Source: Symbiodinium natans
Lineage: Eukaryota; Sar; Dinophyceae; Suessiales; Symbiodiniaceae
Direction of reading: 5' to 3'
Assembly (NCBI GenBank): GCA_905221605.1
Contig: CAJNDS010000366.1
Location: 1 to 64,000 of the forward strand
Length of the DNA: 64,000 bases
Below are positions 39,028-49,975 of this stretch, in pieces. How positions within the stretch are numbered: the stretch's first letter is position 1; each line of letters opens with the position of its first letter. The position numbers were made by a program, and so were the translations under genes. Under the pieces are notes generated by a model. That model was given only the letters and a program-made list of their open reading frames with translations, was not told the origin of the DNA and did not search any database.

Positions 39028-39839
39028 GCTGTGGAATGATGTGGACTTGGACTCGGCCTCTCAATCAAAAAGCCCAATGAGGCACGGTTTCGAAGTTTCG
39101 GTGAATCCTCTGACGTCGGCAAAGCCGATTACGACATCAAACCAAGCAGAAATCAGCACGCTCTTCACTTGTCATGTCATCCCTTGCGTCGGCTAATTGG
39201 CTAGTCCTTGCGCAGCCGTGTGAGCTGTCTTGGCTGCACTCGCGTGCCCGTACGGCACGTTGTGCCGCTGTGACCCGCTATGTGTCTACCATATTCTACC
39301 ATTGTGTACCACCGCCACTGCCGCTTTGAAGCTTCGTTCGAGAGTGCATTTGTGTGAAGTTCCCCCCGTAGAATGGACTCAGCAGTGCCATGCCCCAGGC
39401 TGGAGGAGCTTGCTGGACCCTGTGTTGCTGTTGTTTTGCTCGGAATGGCTCAGACTGAGCATGCAGCAGCATAATGCATAGCATGCCTCGTCAAGTGTTC
39501 TCAAGCTGGCAGTGCACTGGTGGTGCACATGGTTGTCATCACATCACTTCGGCTCAAGCCAATGGACGATCATCATGAGACGGAGCGGAAGGAACCAGAA
39601 GCCGAAGAAGAATAGCAAACGAAGCGAAGCCCCACGCTCAGACTCGTTTGAGCACTTTTGAGCACCCTCACCTGCAAGCAGAAGACGAAAAGCACTTTAC
39701 TTCAGCGGAGTAGAGCCAGTTTTGAGATCTTTGGCCTGCGCTTGTGGCTCCGTGAAGCTTACAGGACGGGGTGAGAATGGCAACTTGAGAGACTCCCGAG
39801 CAGCGGTCTTAGGGATCCTATCAGGAGCTCGCTGCAGCC
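39028..39839 (+). other. Intergenic, no gene recognised
   Basis: It holds the frame-shifted continuation of the ankyrin gene up to about 39,196. A tiny basic frame starting ATGAGACGG (39,574) encodes 28 residues with no match I recognise. It probably includes the 5' leader of the next gene. Confidence 0.35.
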
Positions 39840-42800
39840 ATGTTCTCCCCAGACATGCTCAAGGCAGCGCAAGGCATGATGGCGAACATGTCGCCAGAGG
39901 AGCCGGGTTTAGGACTTGCAGAACTCGAGTCCTTGCAGAGTTCCCTACACTGGCCCTACACGGTTCATGCGGATTCCTCAGTCCCACAGACCATCGTAGA
40001 CTTCGTGGATTTTCACGAGCTTTCTAGCGGGTCACTCCGGAGAGTGTGAGAGCCGAGGACAGACAAAACCATCGATTGGAGTGCTTCACAAGGGTTTTGA
40101 CCAGGACATGCAAAGAATGACCCAGATGGCAGCAAACATGGACCCCTCTGTCATGGTCCCTTAACAGCAAAGAGGATCCATTTTCGGTGTGCTGCAAGTC
40201 ATTCCCATTGGCCCAAGCGTAGAGCAGCTCAAGCCAAGGAGAACATGATGAAGAATATGGGCGGCGCCGCCCCTGGTATGACTGGTATGGACTCGGGACA
40301 GATGAAGGAGCAAATGAGCCTGTGCAGCATCCCACTCGCCCAGCGCAGTGTGCTGCGACTCGCACAACCTGCGAACAACCCACCACGTTCAAACATGCGT
40401 TTGAGATCGTCCTCCCAAGGAAAAGAATAGGGCAGATGAGCCCTGATGAGATCAAGTCGACTCGACTTTGCAAGTAAGTTGAGGTTTCAGTTTCGACGTT
40501 TCGACTCAAGGAGTGTCATGTTGACATGAGTTGACATGAGTTGACATGAGTTGACATGAGTTGACATGTTGACAGCCAGATATCTGAGGAGCATGAGCCA
40601 AGCGCAGCAGCAGATGGGTGGGCAGAAGCAGTACATGCACTTTGGATCTTGTTTTTCGCACATGCACTTTTGACTTTGTCTTTCCAATTGGTGTCATATC
40701 TGATGGTTGTCATGTTTTCGCGTTTGGTGCCAAGTGCAAGATGCAAGGTACAACGCCTCCATGCAGCTGAAGAATGAGGGTAACGACCACATCAAGGCAA
40801 GACCTCTCGACAGTTTGAGAAGTCCCAGTCCATTGCTTCTTTGATTTCTTTGCACCAGAATTTTGCCAGGCTCAGAAATACTCCGATGCTTTGAGAGCGT
40901 ACAGCAAAGCTCTGGAGAATCTGAAGCCTTTTGCTGGAGATGCGACGCGGTTGATACACGCACGCTGCATGTATGCCCTGCGTTTCCATGATTCACGTTT
41001 TCCTCAGTTCTACAGAATCACGGGCTGCATTTCCCATGTCCCCTCAAGCCCACAATCCCAAGTCAGAGCCCACTTTTCAGTCTAGTGCTGGGCATGTGGG
41101 AGTATTGCAAGCTCGAAACTTTCTCCACAAGTAGGCTCAAGCAACAATCACGCAAACCTCACTCCACACGACAACTGACTTGGGCCTTTTGTGAATGCAA
41201 AGCTGATGCCTAGCATTCTGCATACGTGGGCTTTTCGAGGGATATACATGTATACGCATACTGTCCAGGGTTGGAACCCCCTCCCTTATCCGTCCCCTCC
41301 CCCACCCACCCCTCTCCCCCCAAAAAAACCACCTGTGACGAAGTGGCGGGGTTAGGTTTAGGGTTTTAGGGCTTGGGGTCCCGCCAACCCCCCCTGATGG
41401 TAGTGGTGGTGGCGGTGGTGGTGGTGGTGGGGGCTTTCGGGTTTTCCTCCCTTTGGGTTTAGGGTTGCGTAGGGCGTTTGGATAGAGGGGGGGGGGGAGA
41501 GGCGAATGCCGTTGAGGGGGGCATGGAGGCAGGTTGGGGAAGCGGGGATCACAGTGGCATGCAGTTTTGTTTGCGATTCTAAGGACATTTCTCAGCTGCG
41601 CCTCTCCTTGTTGCTGAACTCAGCCATGTGCCATTTGAAAGAAAACGATCCAGCAAGGACGGTCGAGGTGCCTTTGAGAGTGTGAGAGTCTTTGATTGCG
41701 CGAAATGTTTTTCATGCGCCATGCTGAGTTTCATAGGCCCTCGGCCCTTTCAGCCAGGTCTGTGAGGAAGCGCTCCAGATCAACAGCCACAGCGTCAAGG
41801 CCAGAGCACCCACACCAAGCCACGCGCAACGCATATCTCCATGCAGTGAATGCCCAAGAATGCCAAAGAATGCCCAAGAATGCCCAAGAATGCGCAGCAT
41901 GCAAAAGCGAGTGCAACAGCAAATGCACAGCGACCGCACCCTGCGCCGACATGTGAGAATCTTGCAGGCACTGTTCCGACGTGGGCTGGCCCGCGTGGAC
42001 CTTGGCCAGCTGGCCGAGGGTGTGGCCGACATGAAGCACCTTGCCCATTCATTGATATTGATTGATGGGTTCTGTGACGAGTCACCGTGGGCTCCCGGCT
42101 GGCCCCCGAAGTTGCTGAGGTTTGCGGCGAAGCTGTCGCCGGACGATGGGACCTTAGCTCTCCACCAGTGAACATGGGGAACAGATGATTCCCCAATTGT
42201 GGTAGTCTGGTAGTCACTTAGTCTTACAAAGGCTGTAGATCGCTTTAGGACAAGACCATCGCCTCGGAGTTGCAGCGCGTAGAGAAGGACTGCCTGGGCA
42301 AAGGCCCCTCAGCTGGGTGAATCGTAGAAAGAACGGCATGAAACAGCATGAAGCAGCATGAAACAGAGCTGTTTGAGGTGTGTCTTCAGATGCCATTGAT
42401 GCGGCCCAGCAGAAGGCTGAAGAAGCGGCTAGCAAAAGCCAGGGACCGAGCACATACTTTGTGAATGTCCTTCTATGAGTTTCCTTGTTCGTCTTCGTCT
42501 TCGTCTGTATCTTCGTCTCACAGTTGCGTCAAATGCGTCTTGTATGCAGTGTTGTATCTTTGTGCCGCCCTCATAATATGATCTTTATCGCTGAGGCAGC
42601 AGCTCTTCACCTTCGCCCAGTTGGCCATCTGCACCTGGTGGTCAGAATGTGGAGCAGGTGTAGCCTACGGTGTGGCTCATGCAATTTGATCTCGTTGCAT
42701 TTCTTTCACTCCAGCTTTCTGTTTTCAGACTCCGCCAGGCCATGGAACAGATCTCGAAAAACCCCGAGATGGTCAACCAGGCTACAGAGATGATGAAGAA

Positions 42801-44708
42801 CATGTCACCTGAGGAATCGGGGCCCAAAGCAAAGGTATGCTTTCAAGTTGGGCTACTGATATGGCACCGTATTACAGTATGCTCATGCCACTCTCCCACC
42901 TTTGCTCTTTTCTGGAGCCAAGGACATTGAGCGCATGATGTCCTCCGCGCCTCTTCCGCCGGGGGTCGACAAGGAGACCGCGCGAAAGAGAATGGAGGCT
43001 GCTGTTCTGCTTTTTCGCCTTTCGGGGGGCTTCCAAGAGTGCAGGATTCCAGTAAATGGTAAGTACGCGGTCGTGTGCATGATCAGAATCTCAGAAGCGG
43101 ATGGCGAACCACAGCTCCAGTGATGGCAAATCACGGCTTTCAGAGGCTGTCTCAAAAAATCCAGAGATGCTGAAGACGGCGATGGACGCGCTGTCGTCCA
43201 TGCCAGAAGAGGCAGAGTGGTGCAGTGTCACTTGTCCTTGCTATGATTGAAGCAGAAAGCTCTGTGGATGCGTTGGCCCCTAGTTGCCCCTGTCTGACAG
43301 GAGCGGAAACGCATGCTCTCTGCAGCTTCCGGCTCTGGAGCGGTCGATTGGCAGAGTTGGCAGAGTCTCGAGCGTTTCGTAGCTTTTCTCGACAGGCACC
43401 GGGAATAGCTTTATTGTTGACAAGGCTCAAAGGCGGATCTGGTATTGTACTGTTATGGCAGACATTGTGCTTGTCCGTGCGAGCGTGATGATTTCGATCC
43501 CAGGCTCCCGACTTCAGCAAGATGGGCGAGTCTTGCCTGCACTTGACTTGTGCCCAAACCCCTGCAACACCTTTTCGCCGCTTCGCCCTAGCGAATCCCA
43601 GTCGGAGTGAGGACATGATGAAGGACCCAGCAGCCATGAAGTCTGCCATGGCCGCTGCCAGTGCCATGGGCCATGGCTCGGGGCCTGAGGTGCCCCTCTT
43701 TTTTGCCCCCCTTTTTGTGGGTGTCTGTGAAGGTTCGGTGGTTCTGTATACGGAGCGGGTCTTGAAGGTGCAAGAAGCGTAACAGACCTTGAGTAGAGCC
43801 TTGCACAGAGAAGGGCGCAAGAAAGCAGAGCTCGAAGAAGCGGGCTGACACGACAGCTCCACTGGACAGGCAGATCTCATGAAGAAGATGACGGAGAATC
43901 CAGAGATGTCGCTCAGCCACTGCTATAGATAGTGTTCTGCCTTTGGCCCTGTTGCACGCAATGCTTGTGCTTACTTGTTAAACAACATTTCGAAGCCACC
44001 TTTGGCTTTGTGGTCGCACGATGCTGCGCCCCATGACGCATCTGTCAGTCGAGGATGGACGCCATGACGAACATGATGAAAAACATTCCTCCAGAGCAGA
44101 TGCAAAAGATGATGGACATGAGCATGATGCTTGGAGCATGGCTTTTCTGGGACCTTGTATTTCCCGATTTCAACCAAGAGCTGTGCGCTTTCTGCAAGGA
44201 AGATGAAGTCTGGAGGGGCCGACGGCGCGGATCCATCACAGATGCTGAATGATCCGGACATGATGAAGGCTGCTGAGGAGATGATGAAGAGCCTTGGCGT
44301 GTCACAGTTCACAGTTTGTGCGACAAGCCGGCTCATCGTGGGAACGTGGGGGAGCATCTCGAGGATACTCAAGGCCCTGAACCCTTTCCTGACAAGCCTG
44401 AGTTAGGGTGCAGTTGCTGCATGTCGTGAAGCGCTTTCGGCCGTGTGAGCCGCAAGACTCGAATGCTGCCCAGGAACATGTCGCCGGAAGCGCTCCAGAG
44501 CATGGCCAAGTCGGCTGGCATGGAGGTCAGTGAGTCTCAGGCCAAAATGATCTCGAGGGTAATGCCCTTCATGATGAAAGGCCTCAAACTGTGGGGCTAT
44601 GTCAAGAAGATGTTTTCAGCAATGTTCAGCCCACGGGGCCGAATCATCCTTGCTGTCGTGATTGTGCTGGTTGCTGTCGGCCAGCACTACTACTTTTCCG
44701 AGAAGTAA
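39840..44708 (+). CDS. OEP61/TPR7-like tail-anchored TPR protein, about 20 small exons
   Basis: Exons can be read by protein similarity to plant outer envelope protein 61, a TPR docking protein for Hsp70-bound precursors on plastid envelope and ER. The start MFSPDMLKAAQGMMANMSPEE (39,840) is followed by Met-rich exons at about 40,105, 40,223 and 40,576. The TPR core spans 40,741, 40,870-40,975 (KYSDALRAYSKALENL), 41,596, 41,767 and 41,968 (ALFRRGLARVDLGQL). Then come helical exons at 42,249 and 42,390, and repeated Met-rich modules (KNPEMVNQATEMMKNM) at 42,729-42,834, 42,923, 43,145, 43,612, 43,872, 44,051 and 44,203. The last exon, 44,473-44,708, encodes MSPEALQSMAKSAGMEVS and a C-terminal membrane anchor (IILAVVIVLVAVGQHYYF). 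Coordinates of most exons are approximate. Introns mix GT (42,835) with non-GT donors. The tail anchor and TPR argue for an outer membrane receptor; which membrane is unknown. Confidence 0.7.
40521..40570 (+). repeat. 10 bp intronic tandem repeat
   Basis: Five perfect copies of TTGACATGAG immediately upstream of an intron acceptor (about 40,575) in the OEP61-like gene. Confidence 0.85.
41848..41890 (+). repeat. 10 bp intronic tandem repeat
   Basis: Four copies of GCCCAAGAAT with one variant, between TPR exons of the OEP61-like gene. Confidence 0.8.
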
Positions 44709-47572
44709 ATGCACTGAACGGGCGTCAAACTGCCCGAAAGACGCCGGACGCCGGCAGCCATTGGCAAGGGCCTTCTCTCTTTCGAGAAACGGTTCGCCAG
44801 TGGCGTTGCCGCAGCGTTGCCTCCCTGTGACTAAAAAAGCTTGCAGCAGAAGACCCCACGCCGGGTTGTTGTCGACCACATGAGGTCAGCTTCCATGGAC
44901 TTAGAGCACTCCTTGGAGCTTCCACTGCTATGGTCCTTTAAACCGGAGTCCTGAGCTACGGTACACCACGCTCCATGGGGAGGGGGGGGGGACGGTTTAG
45001 CCTTTTGCCTGTCTCCACTTTGGAGTACTTCAGTCAAGTACCTCTTCCTTTGGGCAAGGCCGTGACAGTGCTTTTCAGGATTCAAAGGGTCCAAATCGAG
45101 AATACATCTTCAGACCGTGTCTTGATTGGGATTACTGAGCCAAAGAAGAGTGCAAGTAGTTTCTGTAAATCTATCTTAGCTTCCAGAGTAGATGATGTTG
45201 CGAATTTGCTGGCGCTCCAGAGCTTGCTACAGCTTCCGGACAGCAAGAGACATTCGCAGAACCTACGTTTTCGTATATTGTCCCTGCACTTGGGGGAGGT
45301 GTTGTGTTAAGTCGCAGTCACAGCACGTGGGTGCTTCAAGTAGTTGATCGGCTGGGCCTTTCCATGAAAGTTCAAGCTGCGCAGAGCCTGCAGACATGGC
45401 CAACGACTCAGATAGATATGCCGGGCTTTGCTGCTTTCACAAAATCATCTGTAACCACGAAAGCAGCTAGCTTGGCTGCTCTTCAGCATCAGTTGCTTTG
45501 CAGACCCCCCTTTGTTAGGTCCCCCTGGCCACTTATGTGTCAGGCAGACAGGTCAATGGCGCCTATCACGGAGTATGTCTGCGTATGTTTCGTCAATCAA
45601 GCCCTCTGTAAATGGAGTTGAGAGAAGGAGCGCACCGTAGCTTTCATGGCCCATGCCCTCAAGTAGCAGTATTCATGAACCCAGTTCGTTCAGATTGTTT
45701 TCTCCCAGAGTTTCTATGGTTCCCAGTCAGGCACGAACGCTCGCGCAGACAGGAAGCTCTCATCTATCCGTGCGGCTCTTGGATGGATAACCTTGTAGTG
45801 CATTGTACGGAGTCGTGCTGCATGGTGCGCCTCAACGTCGAACTCAAGCCAACACCACAATGAAGGAAATAACTAGCGATTGAGATAAAAATCAAATTGA
45901 CACTTTGGATATGAAAACATCCTGGCACCACTAGGAGCTAACATGGGGGCCTTGCATCCTCAGGCTTCCATGCCCAGCCTGAACTCGTGTCTCGGCAGCA
46001 ATCCCCAAGGCCCCAAATACTCCCAAACGAATCCACTGATTGCGACACGTCCGACATCCCCAAGCCGGAAAGGTAGAAAGTTGATCCCACCTTGCACAAG
46101 TGGGCGAGGTCCAGATCGAAGCGGGACTCCGAGGAACTCCGCAGCCTCGAGCAGAGCTGGGCCCGCGCCTCTGGCAAAGCTCATCGCAGCACTCTCGCAG
46201 CTCTTTCGGGCTGCGGATGTCGACTTCTTACGGGCCAAGGATAGCAGCCATTGGATGCACTACTCCAGACGGAATCCAGCACTGACGGTGAACTGCCAGA
46301 TTCCCAGTTCCCCCCTTGCGAACCGCTTGTCTATGTTGCCAGCCATGGCATCCATGCGTCATCGCACGTCATCCCGCGTCATGTTCCAGGCCGGGACTAC
46401 TTCGATCGTCCGAGAGCCGAGCCTTCCTACTCCAGGGGCTTTCAGTTGGGTGCCGGGGCCACGGAGGTTCCCTGCGAAGCTGCAAGGGAAAGCTCCAAAG
46501 AAGCCGTAAAGAAACTTTGGAGATCTTTGGAGCAACAACCTTGAAGTAGTTGAAGAGCAGATGTCTAAACGCAGTTCGACTGCTTTGTCTTGGCTCCTTC
46601 CTTCTCACTTCTCTCTCTCTCTCTTTCTCAGACTCGCTTTTCTACAAAGGCGCGGCTCCAGGTCTCCTGGAAGCTGGGGCCGGAGCCCAAAGACTGGAGC
46701 GGGGGACCCAAGTCCAGGATGTGGTCGGATGTGGGTCGGGGAGAGAGGGGTCCCTCCTAGATGGGGCTTTTGTTGTCTAAGGCCTGTTTCCCAACACACA
46801 GAACAAGAGACTGGAGACTGTGATGCGTTTCAGCGAGGGATGTTCCGAGATGATCGAAGCAACCCTTGAGACTGCGGCTCAAGTGCTGCCTCTGAAGCCC
46901 GCGTGCTGTCCTGCCGCGCAAAGCGCTCGAATCGCTACTCTGCAAAGACATGGGGCTGTCCTTCACGAAGATTTGGACTCGCCTCGTCGGCAAGCAGGAC
47001 CAATCAGGGACCTGCCAGTTGCAAGTAGCCGACCTACTGCTCGTTGGAGTATCCGAGTGGAGTAGATTCTAAGCGACATGCCGGCTTCGGAACGTTCACC
47101 TTCCCGTCCAAGTCGTGACAGCGAGGCAATCCGACTTCAAAGGCCTGTAGGTGAAGAGCCAACCCACTACAGCAGACGCTGCAAGCACTCGAAGCAGTGG
47201 AAGTTTTCGCAAGGCGGTTGACATAGAACCGGCATGACTGTGGTTCCTTCCACTTGAGGTATCCTTGAAGAAGCGCAGCCGGCCGCACAGCAGAACTTTC
47301 GCAGAAACACTTGCGCCTCACAGCCATTCACAGCCCCCATAGCCGTTTTTTTGGAGCACCCTGCACAACATGGTTTGGTCCTGCTCTTTGTATATGCTGC
47401 GTTGGCCTTCGTGTCGAGGATTCATCTGGCATTTGTTCAGGCATGAGTGCAAAGACGCCATGTTGAAATGAGCAGCTCTGCGGCGCTGCCGGAGTAACCA
47501 GGCATTCCAAACATGCTGGAAAAAAAGAGCGAGTTATCGGTAGGAGCTGTTCAACGCACCAACGCAGGACAG
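44709..47572. other. Intergenic or unresolved 5' exons
   Basis: No recognised protein. A CT microsatellite lies at about 46,608-46,632. The first coding exon of the Arf gene, with the N-terminal amphipathic helix and the myristoylation glycine, should be in or near this stretch, but I cannot point to it. Frames at 45,943-46,544 are open on both strands without family signal. Confidence 0.35.
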
Positions 47573-49975
47573 GAAAATCGTGATGGTTGGACTGGATGCT
47601 GCTGGAAAGACAACGGTGCTCTACAAGCTGAAGTTGAACGAGCTGCTCATGACCATTCCTACGATAGGCCAAGCCGTGTGAAGCTGCTACTGAACTTACA
47701 TGGAGACTTGCTTGGGGGGCCAGGCTTCAACGTCGAGACAGTGGAGTTCAGGAGCGCGTGTGACGTCTTGTTGCATCGTGTAGCAGCAGTGTAGCAATGT
47801 AGCCGCTATCAGCCTTCGTGGCTCAGCAGGAACATCCGATTTACTGTGTGGGATATTGGAGGCGCGCGGAGCAAGAGACCAGTGGAAGCCAGTTAGCGCC
47901 ACAAGTCAGCGTAAAAGCCTTTAAAGGGGGCAAGGCGGAAGTTTTTCAGCACCCTTGAAGTCTGCTCAGTCTGCCAAGGCCAGGACAAGATCCGTCGGCT
48001 GTGGCGACATTACTTCCTTGGCACGCATGGGGCCATTTTCGTTGTAGACAGCAGCTTGGTATGCCGTGTTGCGTGTTTGGTGCGATTCTTTAGGGTTTCT
48101 GGTTGGCCAGTTGTGAGTTGCTACGTGTAGCAAACCCAACGTCGCACATGATGAATTTCCAATTTCCCGGACTTTGCTCCAACTCTCCGGTGTGCTTAGG
48201 CCTCCACGTGGGTTAGCCAGTCAAGTGTTGCACACCACACACACAACCCAGTGTTCAATCGGGAATCCGACCAGGCCGTAGAAGAAATCGCTGGGCTGAG
48301 CAATGCACGAACCTCGCTTTTCACTGGCTGGCCTATACGTAGCAGGCCCTATCTTCACCCCCTGGGCACCCATATGCTTTTCTACAGCTTCAAAGGCTGG
48401 CGGTTAATCGCAAAGACTGGAGCAGGTTAGTGGGGCTGACTACGTGCAAGAATTTTTTGCGTAGCACTTCTTGCCACGCGTTCTCACAGTGATCGTGTCT
48501 TTTCTGCTTCGGATGTGTGCTTTGCATAGGGCCACCCAACATAGAAACACGCTACTCCAAAGCAGGAGGTTGTCTGGAGATGCGGCCATTCTGTACACGG
48601 GGCTTCTCGTGTCTGTTTATGAAAGCACGCTCCTATTGGGGGATGTTCGCATTCGACTAGGCGTCGTGCTTGGAGTTCACAAGCGGGGCACCTGGAGAAC
48701 TGAGGCACAGACCGTGACCGCATCCAGGATGCACGGGAGGAACCCCTTGCCCGAGTTGCTGGCAAGGGAGTGTCTCTGGTTATGCCTTGGTGGGGGTTAG
48801 TGACTAGACCCTGAGCACTGAGCACGAGGCAAAAACACTTCCGCTTGCTGAAAGGGTTCCTATCTCTCAGAAGCCTGCTTCACGCCAGGAGCTTTGGCAC
48901 ATGATCAAGGACCCAGAGCTTGGACAGGCCAGCTCGGGCAAATACTTCAAGTGATTCACATGTTCTTTCTTTTCTGAACCTTCGCTGCCTTAAGGCCGCG
49001 CTGCTGGTCCTCGCCAACAAGCAGGACCGGACAGTTTTTGACGATTTGGGGGGCATGCTGCCACTGAACGCAAAGGACTTGCCTGATGCACTGCATCCGG
49101 ATGAGGCTTGCTTTCTGCACAGAGTGCGTGCTTCCTGCTGGACAATCAATGCAGGGCAGTGTAGGTTGTGTAGTGAGTCAAAGAAGACAGGAGAATTTGA
49201 TGACTTTACGACCGCTAGTCGGCAGCGAGAAGCAAAGGGACCATGTTTACAAGAAAGTTCAGAAAAAGACTAGGACGAGCGCGTGCAAAGGGAAGCCAGA
49301 ATTGCGAAGAATGCGGACACACGACACGACAAATGATATGCTGAATTTCAGTCTACATTGCATCCGAACTCGGAACAGCATGGTTTTGTTGTTTGAAGGT
49401 TAGGAGATTGAATTGAATATGACAAACTAGACCATGATTTACAAGAAGAGATGAAGGCAGACACCTCCCAAAAGCAACAGTTCCAGCGGATTCGAAACCC
49501 GAATCTGGGACCGTCTTGACACTCTATCGTCAATCACATTCCTCAGCTACAAATGAATGATGAGCTTTTAGAAGTGGGGTAGGTCGTCTGCTTAGGTTTC
49601 TGATGGGTATGCTACGGTATGTTGTGGGATTCTTGTGTGTAAGGGGGGTCGGGGGGTTTAGCTCTATGACACGACCCACTGATTAACCGAATGCGAGGGT
49701 TGTCAAAGGAGGCTTTCAAAGTTTTGTGCAGGTGGCCGAGAAGCTCGGCCTCACTGAGCTCAGAGGCCGCCAGTGGTTTCTGCAACCCACTTCGGCCACA
49801 AAAGGCCGGGGAACCTTTTGTAGGTGAACATGCTTGCAGAATAGCTGACTAGTGCTTGCAGACATGCAACCAGGATCGAGAGGCTCCCGGGTCGTTGGTT
49901 CCCACAATTTCTTGAGGCGCTGGCATCTGGGAAGGCTTGGACTGGCTGTCCAAAGCCATGGCCGACCGAAGGTGA
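47573..49975 (+). CDS. Arf/Arl-family small GTPase, multi-exon
   Basis: Exons recovered in order: 47,573-47,667 (GLDAAGKT P-loop, ending TIG); 47,724-47,751 (FNVETVEF); 47,830-47,861 (FTVWDIGG, switch II); 47,979 to about 48,058 ([17 protein letters not shown]); one or more not found; 48,889-48,927 ([13 protein letters not shown]); 48,995-49,024 with 49,076-49,105 (NKQ/DLPDAL, the NKxD guanine motif); 49,732-49,810 ([17 protein letters not shown]); 49,917-49,975 ([13 protein letters not shown], stop). This is an almost complete Arf G-domain, a GTP-driven switch in vesicle budding. Missing are the N-terminal helix exon and part of the segment after VVDSS. Introns use GC and GA donors far more than GT. 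With a normal C-terminus and all nucleotide motifs it looks functional. Confidence 0.8.
49025..49075 (+). other. 51 bp GA-AG intron within the NKQD motif of the Arf gene
   Basis: Removing GACCGG...GCAAAG joins AACAAGCAG to GACTTGCCT, restoring NKQDLPDAL. The length is a multiple of three and has no stop, so a translation without splicing would carry 17 extra residues in the guanine-specificity loop. Confidence 0.6.

Noticed and set aside
41340-41480. Telomere-like tract in an intron of the OEP61-like gene
   Set aside because: Only two or three TTTAGGG words occur amid G-rich sequence; too few to call an array.
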